A stretch of 18,356 nucleotides of DNA, taken from the NCBI GenBank assembly GCA_946478975.1, contig CAMLEO010000125.1:1-18356 (forward strand), given 5' to 3'. A program made the position numbers and the translations under genes. Shown here piece by piece: positions 6,510-16,742 of this stretch; within the stretch, counting starts at the first letter, position 1; each line of letters opens with the position of its first letter. The notes under the pieces are model-generated. The model saw nothing but the letters and a program-made list of their open reading frames with translations. It was not told where the DNA came from and made no database searches. The stretch comes from an uncultured Steroidobacter sp. (GTDB lineage Bacteria > Pseudomonadota > Gammaproteobacteria > Steroidobacterales > Steroidobacteraceae).

Positions 6510-7622
6510 CTAATCGTGCCGCACGCGGCCGGCCAGATATTCGCGTCCCTGCTGCATCATCGCTGTGAACTGCGGCGCGTCTCCGGTGGAAACCGCCTGC
6601 CACAACTTCTCGACGGCCCCGCGCAACGCGAGCAGCGACTCGCGTCCGTAATCGTTCAGGTGCTGAATCTCGAAATAAAGATCCGGGCTCTCGCCCGCGA
6701 CCTTGGTTGCAACGTCGACCTGCGCGTCGTAGGTCGTGCTGGAAAGCTGCGCCAGGCGCGGCGCCGCTTCGCCGCTCTCCGCCAGCGCAGTGAAGAATGC
6801 GATGTTGAGCGCGTGCGACAGACCGAGCACATACGCAATCAAACGATCGTGCTCATCCAGTCCCATGACGACTTGCTGTGCCATCGTCGAACCGAACACT
6901 TCCTGCGCGGCGTCGATCGCTTCCTTGCAACCGAGGTCGACGAATATCACGTGACGGCCGGACAGCAGTTCGGTGTCCGGACCGAACATCGGGTGCACGG
7001 ATGTGACTTTGCAGCCTGCATTCACCAGCGCGTCGATGCCCTGGCGCAGCGGTGTTTTCAACGAACCGATGTCGAACACCACGCCGCGCGGCTTGCGAGC
7101 GGCCAGTTGTTGTAACACCTGGTTGGCGATCTTCAGTGGCGTCGCCACTACGATCAGATCGAAATCGAGCGTGCTCTCGCGCCAGTCGGCGATGTATGCG
7201 TAGGCGGGATTGTCGGGGCGGCGGCCGGGATCCGCGACCGTCACCGTATAACCTTGTGACGACAGGAACTCGCTGAACCAGCGGCCCATCTTGCCGGTGC
7301 CGCCGATCACCATCGCGGTCTTGCCGTCGCCGCGCCCGCTGGCAGCGACGCGGATGCGCTCCTGCGTCGTCAGCGAGCCGCGGATCAGCAGTCGCAGCAC
7401 GGACTCAGCGAGCGCTGGAGATATTCCCAGCGAGCTCGCCGTCGCGCGCGCCTGCATCAATACTTCACGCTCGCGGCTGAAGTCGCGCGTGCCCATGCCC
7501 TGCGCCTGTTTCGCCGCCGCCACTTCGTGGCTGAGCCGCTGGCGTTCAGCGACGAGCGCGAGCAGCTGGCGATCCAGCTCGGACAGGCGTTCGCGGATTT
7601 CTTGCAGGCTCATGCGGCTCAT
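6510..7622 (-). CDS. tyrA: Bifunctional chorismate mutase / prephenate dehydrogenase (T-protein)
   Basis: A 370-residue fusion that turns chorismate into prephenate and then oxidises it with NAD+ to 4-hydroxyphenylpyruvate, the tyrosine branch of aromatic amino acid synthesis. Residues about 1-90 are an AroQ-type chorismate mutase ([20 protein letters not shown], then REREVL). Residues about 100-370 are the dehydrogenase, with the nucleotide loop GGTGKMG (108-114), the substrate-site HPMFGPD (210-216, equivalent to His197 of E. coli TyrA) and D-E-H-D-R (256-260). Length and order match the E. coli enzyme (373 residues). I used the ATG at 7622, preceded by GGAA; a TTG at 7631 and an ATG at 7613 are alternatives. 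It diverges from pdxH across 85 bases and is followed by the diguanylate cyclase gene. No C-terminal ACT domain is evident. Confidence 0.92.
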   Translation of the reverse strand: MSRMSLQEIRERLSELDRQLLALVAERQRLSHEVAAAKQAQGMGTRDFSREREVLMQARATASSLGISPALAESVLRLLIRGSLTTQERIRVAASGRGDGKTAMVIGGTGKMGRWFSEFLSSQGYTVTVADPGRRPDNPAYAYIADWRESTLDFDLIVVATPLKIANQVLQQLAARKPRGVVFDIGSLKTPLRQGIDALVNAGCKVTSVHPMFGPDTELLSGRHVIFVDLGCKEAIDAAQEVFGSTMAQQVVMGLDEHDRLIAYVLGLSHALNIAFFTALAESGEAAPRLAQLSSTTYDAQVDVATKVAGESPDLYFEIQHLNDYGRESLLALRGAVEKLWQAVSTGDAPQFTAMMQQGREYLAGRVRHD

Positions 7623-7707
7623 CGTTTCCAAAGGTGACCGTCGGCGAGATTAAAGCCTTTTAAGGAGCCGCGCGACCGTGCGGGCCGAGACTTAACGAAG
7701 TGGCATA

Positions 7708-8412
7708 ATGAGCACGACCGCGCTGGTCGCAGAAGACTTCGAAAAGTGTATGGCCGCCGACGAACTGCTCCCGGATCCCCTGCCCGCCGATCCCATGCCC
7801 ATGTTTGCCAGCTGGTTCAGCGAGGCGCGCATGCGACAGGTCCAGCCCAATCCGGACGCAATGGTGCTGGCGACGGTTGGTGATAACGGTGCGCCCGCGG
7901 CGCGCGTCGTGCTCTGCAAACGGCTGGTCGCGGATCAAGGATTCGTGGTGTTCTTCACCAACTACGATTCCCGCAAGGGTCGTGAGCTGATAGCGCATCC
8001 GCGCGCGGCAACGGTGTTTCACTGGGATGCCATGCACCGACAAGTGCGGCTCGAAGGCCCGATCCTGCGCTCGCCGGCACCCGAGAGCGATCAATACTTC
8101 GCGACGCGCGCGTTCGAGAGCCGGATCGGGGCGTGGGCCAGCAAACAAAGCGAGCCGCTGGCGTCGCGGACGAAACTGACCGACCAGGTTCGGGAAGTCA
8201 TGCAGCGCCTCGGCCTCGGGCCCGCCGCGCAAGGCGAAGTGCCACGGCCGCCGCATTGGGGCGGTTTTCGGCTGTGGATCGATACGATCGAGTTGTGGTC
8301 GGAAGGGGCCGGCCGAATTCACGACCGTGCGCTGTGGAAGCGGACCCTGACCAAAAAGGACGAGTTCAGCTACAGCGGTGGCCTCTGGACGGCCACCCGC
8401 TTGAACCCGTAA
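7708..8412 (+). CDS. pdxH: Pyridoxamine/pyridoxine 5'-phosphate oxidase
   Basis: A 234-residue FMN enzyme that oxidises PNP or PMP to pyridoxal 5'-phosphate, the last step of PLP synthesis and salvage. Visible family elements are R-V-V-L-C-K (66-71) and F-F-T-N-Y-D-S-R-K-G-R-E-L (82-94) for FMN binding, R-Q-V-R-L-E-G (111-117), S-K-Q-S (145-148), R-P-P-H-W-G-G-F-R (180-188), the substrate-binding R-I-H-D-R (203-207), and the diagnostic C-terminus W-x-x-T-R-L-x-P. It is slightly longer than the E. coli enzyme (218 residues); a few extra residues lie before the C-terminal WTATRLNP. The start at 7708 is the first in-frame ATG, with a weak GAAG upstream. The gene is monocistronic, divergent from tyrA and convergent with sspB, with four bases between the stops. 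Confidence 0.95.
   Translation: MSTTALVAEDFEKCMAADELLPDPLPADPMPMFASWFSEARMRQVQPNPDAMVLATVGDNGAPAARVVLCKRLVADQGFVVFFTNYDSRKGRELIAHPRAATVFHWDAMHRQVRLEGPILRSPAPESDQYFATRAFESRIGAWASKQSEPLASRTKLTDQVREVMQRLGLGPAAQGEVPRPPHWGGFRLWIDTIELWSEGAGRIHDRALWKRTLTKKDEFSYSGGLWTATRLNP
8377..8397 (+). other. Perfect hairpin at the 3' end of pdxH
   Basis: GGTGGCC and GGCCACC form a 7-bp perfect stem with a 7-base loop inside the last codons of pdxH, 13 bases before its stop codon and 20 bases beyond the stop of the convergent sspB. No U-run follows. With only four bases between the two stop codons, any end-of-transcript structure must lie inside coding sequence. It may equally be chance in GC-rich DNA. Confidence 0.25.
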
Positions 8413-8416
8413 CGCC

Positions 8417-8839
8417 TTACTTGACGACCTTCAGCGTCGGCTTGGCGCGCTTCACTTCTGTGGGGCCGCCAGCAGGTGCTTCCGGAGGCGCAGTCGGCGG
8501 CTGCGGCGGCGGAGCATCCGCTTCCGAGAAGATCATTCCCTGCCCCGTCTCGCGGGCGTAGATACCCAGCACCGCCGCGATCGGCACCATCACATCGTGC
8601 GTAACGGCGCCGAAGCGCGCGCGAAAACGCACCATGTCGTTGCCCAGGCTCAGATTGCTGGTGGCCTGGTTACTGACGTTGAGAATGATCTTGCCGCCCT
8701 GGACATACTGGCGCGGCACTTCCACGCCCTGGAGCGAAGCGTCGACGACGATGTGCGGGGTCTGGTCGCTGTCGCTGATCCACTCATGCATGGCGCGCAG
8801 CAAATAGGGTCTGCGTGAGCGAATAGGTGCATCTGCCAT
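8417..8839 (-). CDS. sspB: ClpXP protease specificity-enhancing factor SspB
   Basis: A 140-residue adaptor that binds ssrA-tagged proteins and delivers them to ClpXP in the cytoplasm. The folded domain (about 8-105) carries R-P-Y-L-L-R-A-M-H-E-W, P-H-I-V-V-D, G-G-K-I-I-L-N-V-S and the V-P-I-A-A-V-L-G-I-Y-A-R-E-T-G-Q-G-M segment, all typical. A flexible Pro/Ala-rich linker (about 108-128) leads to the C-terminal ClpX-docking peptide RAKPTLKVVK, matching the L-x-V-V-K tail of the family. The linker is short, giving a total length a little below E. coli SspB (165). It starts 21 bases after sspA and shares its transcript, the usual arrangement behind petABC. It converges with pdxH. Confidence 0.95.
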   Translation of the reverse strand: MADAPIRSRRPYLLRAMHEWISDSDQTPHIVVDASLQGVEVPRQYVQGGKIILNVSNQATSNLSLGNDMVRFRARFGAVTHDVMVPIAAVLGIYARETGQGMIFSEADAPPPQPPTAPPEAPAGGPTEVKRAKPTLKVVK

Positions 8840-8860
8840 CTTTACGTTCCGCCGCGCGGG

Positions 8861-9463
8861 TCAGGCGCGCATCTCCTGCTCCACCCGCGACAGGCTATGC
8901 CTGAATGCCGGCCGAGAAAACAACAGATTGGCGTATTTGGTGATGGGCTGCGCCTGCGGCGGCAGATCGATTTCCCAATACAACAACCGCCACAATATCG
9001 GCGCGATGGTCGCATCCACCAGCGAAAACTCATCCGACAGGAAATACGGCTTGGCTTTGAACACGTCGGTGCTCGCCAAAATACTGTCGCGGAGAATCTT
9101 GCGGGCTTTCAGGCCGAGCTTGCGATCGGCGGGATCGTCGATCTGCTGGGCGAGGCTGTACCAATCACGCTCGATTCGATATAGCGCCAAGCGAAACTGC
9201 GCACGCGCCACCGGGTCGACCGGCATCAACGGCGGATGCGGAAAGCGCTCGTCGAGGTACTCGATGATGACCCGAGAGTCATACAGCACCAGGTCGCGAT
9301 CCACGAGAGTCGGCACCGTGTGATACGGATTCAGATCGAGCAGGTCTTCGGGCAGGTTACCGCCCTGCACGTCGATGGTCTCGACGTGAATGCTCTTCTC
9401 AGCCAGAACGATCCGGGTGCGATGGCTCCAGGGGTCGTCGGCGCGGGAGAAGAGCGTCATCAC
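8861..9463 (-). CDS. sspA: Stringent starvation protein A (GST-fold RNA polymerase-associated protein)
   Basis: A 200-residue protein with a thioredoxin-like N-terminal domain (about 3-80) and an all-helical C-terminal domain (about 88-195), the glutathione-S-transferase fold. SspA binds RNA polymerase and acts in stationary-phase, acid and phage-linked transcription; it is not an active transferase. The surface motif PHP (75-77 in ERFPHPPLM), needed for function in E. coli SspA, is intact. The opening T-L-F-S-R-A-D-D-P-W-S-H-R-T-R-I-V-L-A-E-K is very typical. The frame opens with GTG at 9463 directly followed by ATG at 9460; GGAG lies nine bases before the GTG, so either may be used. It sits between petC and sspB on the same strand, the standard gammaproteobacterial order. 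Confidence 0.94.
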   Translation of the reverse strand: MMTLFSRADDPWSHRTRIVLAEKSIHVETIDVQGGNLPEDLLDLNPYHTVPTLVDRDLVLYDSRVIIEYLDERFPHPPLMPVDPVARAQFRLALYRIERDWYSLAQQIDDPADRKLGLKARKILRDSILASTDVFKAKPYFLSDEFSLVDATIAPILWRLLYWEIDLPPQAQPITKYANLLFSRPAFRHSLSRVEQEMRA

Positions 9464-9510
9464 GGTAGTACGCTCCGGGAGGTGATTCTGAACGAACGTC
9501 GTTTAGCGCC

Positions 9511-9546
9511 TGGCGGCGCGTTCCGCTGTACACGGGCACGCCGCCA
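9511..9546 (-). other. Inverted repeat between petC and sspA
   Basis: TGGCGGCG and CGCCGCCA are perfect 8-base arms separated by 20 bases, lying between the petC stop and the sspA start. The minus-strand transcript could form a GC-rich stem here, possibly uncoupling sspAB from the bc1 genes by partial termination or processing. There is no U-run, so this is not a classic terminator. Confidence 0.35.
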
Positions 9547-9554
9547 CAATAACG

Positions 9555-10334
9555 CTATTTGACGTCCTTCCAGAACTCCTTCTTCAGGAAGTAGGCGAAC
9601 AGGAAGAACACAATCAGGAACGCCATCACGCGCATTCCCAGATTGCGCCGTTCGAGCTGCATCGGCTCGGCGATGTAGTCGAGGAAATTGACCGTGTCGC
9701 GAACGAATTGGTCGTACTCCTGCGGCGAGAGACTGCCCTGCTTCGCCAGTTCGAATCCCTTGAACTTCTTATGGACCGTGTTGTGCTCCGCGTCGCTCTC
9801 GCCATCATAAACCGCCCGCTGCAACCCTTGTAGCTCCCACAGCACATGCGGCATGGCAGTACCGGGCAGTATCAGGTTGTTGGTGCCAGTCGGCCGGCTC
9901 GGATCGACATAGAACGACTTCAGGAACGAGTAGATGTAATCGGGTCCGCGGCTGCGTGCAATCAGTGACAGGTCCGGCGGGGTGGTGCCGAACCAATGAT
10001 TGGCATCTTCGGGGCGCATCGCGATCTTGATGGTGTCGTGAATACGCTCACCGCTGAACATCAGGTTCTGCTCGACCTGCGTTTCCGTCAGTTGCAGATC
10101 CCGCGCCAGCCGGCTGTACCGCACATACTTGGCGGAATGGCAGCCGCTGCAATAGTTCACGAAGTTGCGCGCGCCTCGCTGCAACGACGCCACATTGCCG
10201 ACATCGTTGCGCGCCAGTTGCATGGCACTGTTGTGCTCGGCCGCCGCGCCGACCGCGGACCACGCCAGCGCACTCACCCCGGCCACACCCAGGACAAAGC
10301 TACGGCCAAATTTCATACGAGATGGCTTCTTCAT
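9555..10334 (-). CDS. petC: Cytochrome c1 of the ubiquinol-cytochrome c reductase (bc1) complex
   Basis: A 259-residue c-type cytochrome that passes electrons from the Rieske centre to soluble cytochrome c. An N-terminal Sec signal (about 8-33, ending A-x-A) exports it. The haem-binding CSGCH lies at 62-66, and the probable sixth ligand is Met161 in P-G-T-A-M-P-H. A C-terminal membrane helix (about 232-252) anchors it, followed by a basic tail ending FWKDVK. Conserved cytochrome c1 segments such as W-F-G-T-T-P-P-D-L-S-L (114-124) and D-Y-I-Y-S-F-L (132-138) are present. It starts 12 bases after the petB stop. The ATG at 10334 is used; an ATG six codons on is also possible. It is third in petA-petB-petC and separate from cytochrome b, not fused. 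Confidence 0.95.
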   Translation of the reverse strand: MKKPSRMKFGRSFVLGVAGVSALAWSAVGAAAEHNSAMQLARNDVGNVASLQRGARNFVNYCSGCHSAKYVRYSRLARDLQLTETQVEQNLMFSGERIHDTIKIAMRPEDANHWFGTTPPDLSLIARSRGPDYIYSFLKSFYVDPSRPTGTNNLILPGTAMPHVLWELQGLQRAVYDGESDAEHNTVHKKFKGFELAKQGSLSPQEYDQFVRDTVNFLDYIAEPMQLERRNLGMRVMAFLIVFFLFAYFLKKEFWKDVK

Positions 10335-10346
10335 GGCTTCAGTTGC

Positions 10347-11603
10347 TTAGTGGCTGTGGTAGGTCACGCGCTCCGGCACCGGCCGGGTTTGATCGATCCG
10401 CGTGTACCAGGGCATCAACAGGAAGAAGGCGAAGTAGATGACCGCGAAGAACCGCGCCGCCAGCGTGTATTCCGCCGTCGCGGGCTTCAGGCCCAGATAC
10501 CCCAGCGCGAGGAAGCTGATCGCGAACGCGAACAGGAAGCCGCGGAACAACCAGCCGCGGTAGCGGATCGACTTGACCTTCGAGCGGTCCAGCCACGGCA
10601 CGAACACGAACGACAGCACCGCCACGCCCATCAGGATGACGCCCAGCAGTTTGTTCGGGACCGCGCGCAGAATCGCGTAGAACGGCGTGAAGTACCAAAC
10701 TGGCGCGATGTGCTCCGGCGTCTGCAGCGCATTGGCCGGATCGAAGTTGGCGTGCTCGAGGAAGTAGCCGCCCATTTCCGGCGCGAAGAACAGCACCAGC
10801 GCGAACACCATCGCGAACACCACGAAGCCGACCAGGTCCTTCACCGTGTAATACGGATGGAACGGAATGCCGTCGACCGGGTGGCCATCCGGACCCTTGA
10901 GCTTCTTGATCTCGATGCCGTCCGGATTGTTCGAACCGACCTCATGCAGCGCGAAGATGTGCGCGATCACGAGGAACACCAGCGCCAGCGGCAGAGCGAT
11001 CACGTGGAGCGCGAAGAAGCGATTCAGTGTGATGTCGGAGATGTAGTAGTCACCGCGGATCCATTCCACGAGACCTTCGCCGATGCCGGGAATCGCGCCG
11101 AACAGCGACACGATCACCTGCGCGCCCCAGTACGACATATTGCCCCAGGGCAGCAGGTAGCCCATGAAGGCTTCGGCCATCAGGCACAGATAAATCAGCA
11201 TGCCGAAGATCCACACCAGCTCGCGCGGCTTCTTGTACGAGCCGTACATCAGGCCGCGGAACATGTGCAGATAGACGACGATGAAGAACGCCGACGCGCC
11301 GGTCGAATGCATGTAGCGAATCAGCCAGCCCCACTCGACATCGCGCATGATGTACTCGACCGACGCGAACGCGTCCGCCGCCGAGGGCTTGTAGTTCATC
11401 GTCAGGAAGATGCCGGTGACGATCTGCAACACCAGCACCACCAGCGCCAGCGAGCCGAAGTAGTACCAGAAGTTGAAATTCTTCGGCGCGTAGTACTCGC
11501 TGGCGTGCTCCTTCATGAAGCGCGTCATCGGGAAGCGCGCATCGATCCAGTCGACCAGCTGGGCCATGCGGCCGCGTTCTTGTCCGGGCATTGTCGCGCT
11601 CAT
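10347..11603 (-). CDS. petB: Cytochrome b of the bc1 complex
   Basis: A 418-residue, roughly eight-helix membrane protein carrying haems bL and bH and both quinone sites. Haem ligands are visible as two His pairs: H99/H113 in helix B (14 apart) and H200/H215 in helix D (15 apart). The Qo-site motif is PVWYFTPFYAILR rather than the mitochondrial PEWY, a variant I recall from beta- and gammaproteobacteria. GYLLPWGNMSYWGA (helix C) and HEVGSNNP (220-227) are also typical. The ATG at 11603 shares its A with the TGA of petA (TGATG), so translation is coupled. The open frame continues upstream to 11762, but that part is the antisense of nothing and only overlaps petA in another frame. The C-terminal domain (about 260-418) is complete, as in long cytochrome b, not the split b6/subunit IV form. 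Confidence 0.96.
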   Translation of the reverse strand: MSATMPGQERGRMAQLVDWIDARFPMTRFMKEHASEYYAPKNFNFWYYFGSLALVVLVLQIVTGIFLTMNYKPSAADAFASVEYIMRDVEWGWLIRYMHSTGASAFFIVVYLHMFRGLMYGSYKKPRELVWIFGMLIYLCLMAEAFMGYLLPWGNMSYWGAQVIVSLFGAIPGIGEGLVEWIRGDYYISDITLNRFFALHVIALPLALVFLVIAHIFALHEVGSNNPDGIEIKKLKGPDGHPVDGIPFHPYYTVKDLVGFVVFAMVFALVLFFAPEMGGYFLEHANFDPANALQTPEHIAPVWYFTPFYAILRAVPNKLLGVILMGVAVLSFVFVPWLDRSKVKSIRYRGWLFRGFLFAFAISFLALGYLGLKPATAEYTLAARFFAVIYFAFFLLMPWYTRIDQTRPVPERVTYHSH

Positions 11604-12223
11604 CAGGCCGCCTCCGCATCGACGCCGATCTGCACCACGCCATCGTTGATGAAGCGGTACGGCGGCACTTTGAGATTGAGTGGCGCGGGCACGTCCTTGA
11701 ACACGCGGCCGGCGAGATCGAACCGGGAGCCGTGGCACGGGCAATAGAAGCCGCCCGGCCAATCCGCGCCGAGCTCCGCGTCACCCGCTTGGAAACGACT
11801 CATCGGCGCGCAGCCGAGGTGCGTGCACACGCCGACCAGCACCAGCACGTCGGGCTTCAGCGAGCGCGTTTCGTTCTTGGCGTACTTGGGTTGATCGGAT
11901 TGTTCCGATTTCGGATCGCGCAGGCGCTCGGCGAGCGCGGGATCCTCGATCTGCTTCAGCATCTCCGGCGAGCGGCGGACGATGAAGATCGCCTGGCCGC
12001 GCCAGTTCACCTTGACCATCGAGCCGGGCTCGAGCTTGCTGATGTCCTGCTCGACCGGCGCGCCCAACGCCTGAGCGCGCGCGCTCGGCTTCCACGAAGC
12101 CAGGAACGGCACAGCTGTCATCGCGGCACCGGCAATGCCGGTGACAGTAGTCGCGACCAGCAGGAAATGGCGGCGGCCGCCGTCGACCCCATCTTTATTA
12201 GAGCCAGATACTTCTGATGTCAT
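11603..12223 (-). CDS. petA: Rieske iron-sulfur protein of the bc1 complex
   Basis: A 206-residue subunit holding the [2Fe-2S] cluster that takes the first electron from ubiquinol. The cluster boxes are CTHLGC (C133, H135, C138) and CPCHGS (C161, C163, H164), with the two outer loop cysteines C138 and C163 in place for the disulfide. The N-terminus carries a twin-arginine element GGRRHFLL (R17-R18) followed by a membrane helix (about 20-42), consistent with Tat export and a retained anchor. A G-x-D-W-P-G-G-F-Y segment precedes the second box. GGAG seven bases upstream supports the ATG at 12223. It is first in the operon, about 107 bases downstream of a consensus TATAAT, with a leader that contains repeated SD-like sequences and a short open frame. 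Confidence 0.95.
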   Translation of the reverse strand: MTSEVSGSNKDGVDGGRRHFLLVATTVTGIAGAAMTAVPFLASWKPSARAQALGAPVEQDISKLEPGSMVKVNWRGQAIFIVRRSPEMLKQIEDPALAERLRDPKSEQSDQPKYAKNETRSLKPDVLVLVGVCTHLGCAPMSRFQAGDAELGADWPGGFYCPCHGSRFDLAGRVFKDVPAPLNLKVPPYRFINDGVVQIGVDAEAA

Positions 12224-12263
12224 CCACGATCTCCGCGAGGCATCTTTCGCACGCGCACGTCAC
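12198..12263 (-). CDS. Possible 21-residue leader peptide overlapping the petA start
   Basis: A GTG at 12263 follows AGGAG by six bases and opens a short frame that ends with TAA at 12198, overlapping the first 26 bases of petA in another frame. The product would begin (M)TCACERCLAE, with three cysteines in the first eight residues. Its translation could couple to petA or act as a sensor of cysteine or iron-sulfur status. The frame, its spacing and its cysteines are seen in the sequence; that it is translated is a guess, and it may simply be chance. Confidence 0.18.
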   Translation of the reverse strand: MTCACERCLAEIVDDIRSIWL

Positions 12264-12267
12264 CCCA

Positions 12268-12291
12268 GACTCCTGACGAAAAGACTCCTGA
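12268..12291 (-). repeat. Tandem SD-like direct repeat in the petA leader
   Basis: The 9-mer TCAGGAGTC occurs twice on the minus strand (12291-12283 and 12276-12268), a 15-base period. Each copy contains AGGAG, a good ribosome-binding core, yet petA has its own GGAG closer to its ATG. The downstream copy is placed for the short frame starting at 12263. A regulator binding two turns apart (15 bases is not a full number of helical turns) is less likely than an RNA-level role or chance. Confidence 0.4.
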
Positions 12292-12329
12292 AGTCCGGTG
12301 CGAGGTTTCAAACGTTCAAGGAATTCCGC

Positions 12330-12335
12330 ATTATA
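12330..12335 (-). promoter_or_regulatory. Probable -10 element of the petABC-sspAB operon
   Basis: A perfect TATAAT on the minus strand lies 107 bases upstream of the petA ATG in the divergent region shared with the degS-like gene. I could not find a good -35 at 16-18 bases; TTCATA lies 19 bases upstream. The match to the -10 consensus is exact, which is rare in DNA this GC-rich, but the promoter is still only a prediction. Confidence 0.4.
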
Positions 12336-12401
12336 CACACATCGCTCAGCGCGCTATGAAGCGCCCACCCGCCCCGCGTCGGGGCCGTCGGTACACCCAT
12401 C

Positions 12402-15202
<2,801 letters not shown>

Positions 15203-15209
15203 TTATGCG

Positions 15210-16220
15210 ATGTTTACCGACCTCTTCTCACCGGACCGGCGCGTGACTCTCGACGCTGAACAGCTGTTGTCGCGGGGTCGGCGCGTGCTCGCGACCGAAG
15301 TCGCTGCGGTGCAAGCGCTGGAACATCGGCTCGACGACGAGTTCGTCGCGGCCTGTCGGCTCGTGCACGGCTGCCGCGGCCGCGTCGTGGTCACCGGAAT
15401 GGGCAAGTCGGGCCATATCGGCAACAAGATTGCGGCCACACTCGCCAGCACCGGCACGCCGGCTTTTTTCCTGCACCCGGCCGAAGCCAGCCATGGCGAC
15501 ATCGGCATGATCACGCACGACGACGTGGTGATCGCGATCTCCAATTCCGGCGAAACCGCTGAGCTGATCACCATCCTGCCGGTGATCAAACGTCTCGGGG
15601 TGCCGATGATCGCGATGACGGGTCGGCGCCAATCGACGCTGTCCAAGGCGGCAGCGGCGACGCTCGATGTGAGTGTTCCGGAGGAAGCCTGCCCGCACAA
15701 TCTGGCGCCCACGGCCAGCACCACGGCCACGCTCGCCATGGGCGATGCGCTGGCGGTCGCTGTCCTCGAAGCGCGCGGCTTCACCGAGGAAGATTTCGCC
15801 CGCTCGCATCCGGGCGGCAGTCTGGGACGAAGGCTGCTGTTGCATGTTGACGACGTGATGCGCACGGGCGAGCAGCTGCCGATGGTCCGCGAGGACACGC
15901 CATTACGTGACGGGCTGCTCGAAATGACCCGCAAGGGTTTGGGGATGACTGCGATCGTGGACGACCAGCAGCGCGTGCTCGGCATCTACACCGATGGCGA
16001 CCTGCGCCGCGCGCTGGATCACTCGATTGATATCAAATCGGTGCGTATGCGCGATGTGATGACCGCCAATCCGAAAACGATTGCGCCGCGAGTGCTCGCG
16101 GCCGAGGCGGTGCATCTGATGGAAAAGTTTCGGATCACGCAACTGCTGGTGGTCGACGAGCGTAACGTGCTGGTCGGCGCGCTCAACGTTCATGATCTGT
16201 TACGCGCCGGGGTGATGTAA
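15210..16220 (+). CDS. kdsD: D-arabinose 5-phosphate isomerase
   Basis: A 336-residue enzyme that interconverts ribulose 5-phosphate and arabinose 5-phosphate, the first step to Kdo for lipopolysaccharide. An N-terminal SIS sugar isomerase domain (about 40-185) carries G-M-G-K-S-G-H-I-G-N-K (63-73), H-P-A-E-A-S-H-G-D-I-G-M (89-100) and I-S-N-S-G-E-T-A-E-L (110-119). The conserved His199 lies in S-H-P-G-G-S-L-G. Two CBS repeats follow (about 214-270 and 281-334). Length fits E. coli KdsD (328). I used the ATG at 15210, giving MFTDLF; the frame opens upstream to 15036, but that part crosses the ibaG region and is basic and unlike the family. The ribosome site is weak. It heads the kds-lpt operon, three bases before kdsC. 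GutQ is the main alternative and is excluded by context. Confidence 0.95.
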   Translation: MFTDLFSPDRRVTLDAEQLLSRGRRVLATEVAAVQALEHRLDDEFVAACRLVHGCRGRVVVTGMGKSGHIGNKIAATLASTGTPAFFLHPAEASHGDIGMITHDDVVIAISNSGETAELITILPVIKRLGVPMIAMTGRRQSTLSKAAAATLDVSVPEEACPHNLAPTASTTATLAMGDALAVAVLEARGFTEEDFARSHPGGSLGRRLLLHVDDVMRTGEQLPMVREDTPLRDGLLEMTRKGLGMTAIVDDQQRVLGIYTDGDLRRALDHSIDIKSVRMRDVMTANPKTIAPRVLAAEAVHLMEKFRITQLLVVDERNVLVGALNVHDLLRAGVM

Positions 16221-16223
16221 TCC

Positions 16224-16742
16224 ATGGAAACCCTGGTGGAACGCGCCCACGACGTCCGGCTGCTGGTGCTGGATGTGGACGGCGTGCTCACGGACGGTCG
16301 GTTGTATTTCACCGCGCGCGGCGAGCAGATGAAGTGTTTCAACGTGCGCGACGGTGCGGGAATCAAGCAGGTGCTCAAAGCCGGTCTGCAGGTCGCAGTG
16401 ATTTCCGGCCGCCGCTCCAAGGCGGTCGAGAAGCGCATGAGCGAGCTGGGCGTAACCTGGATCAGGCAGGGCGTCGAAGACAAAGCCACGGCGCTGCGCG
16501 AGTTGCTGGATCTGTTGAATCTCACACCGCAGGCGGTAGCGAGCGTCGGCGATGACGTTCCCGATCTGCCGCTGCTGGAAGTTTCGCGGCTCGCAGTCGC
16601 GGTCGCCGATGCGCATCAAAGCGTGAAGTCACAAGCGCATTACATTACGCAGCTGCCCGGTGGACTCGGCGCGGTGCGCGAAGTCTGCGACTTGATTCTG
16701 GAGACGCAGCGGCTGGCGGTCAGTCGCAAGGTGCACGGATGA
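16224..16742 (+). CDS. kdsC: 3-deoxy-D-manno-octulosonate 8-phosphate phosphatase
   Basis: A 172-residue HAD-family phosphatase that removes the phosphate from Kdo-8-P to give Kdo. HAD motif I is DVDGVLTDG (D17, D19), motif II is the I-S-G-R segment (about 60-63), motif III is the lysine in V-E-D-K-A-T-A-L, and motif IV is G-D-D-V-P-D-L. The small tetrameric C0-type KdsC has no cap domain, and this length fits. It begins three bases after kdsD and ends in an ATGA overlap with lptC, so it is the second gene of one operon. The KdsA and KdsB steps that complete Kdo use are not encoded in the window. Confidence 0.95.
   Translation: METLVERAHDVRLLVLDVDGVLTDGRLYFTARGEQMKCFNVRDGAGIKQVLKAGLQVAVISGRRSKAVEKRMSELGVTWIRQGVEDKATALRELLDLLNLTPQAVASVGDDVPDLPLLEVSRLAVAVADAHQSVKSQAHYITQLPGGLGAVREVCDLILETQRLAVSRKVHG

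Noticed and set aside
5739..7115. A 458-codon open frame on the plus strand antisense to the GGDEF gene and tyrA
   Set aside because: It crosses two well-supported genes and shows no recognisable motif or ribosome site.
9996..11747. A 583-codon open frame on the plus strand antisense to petB and petC
   Set aside because: Composition is dominated by H, R, E, Q and D, the mirror of hydrophobic helices. Both sense genes are certain, so this is a shadow.
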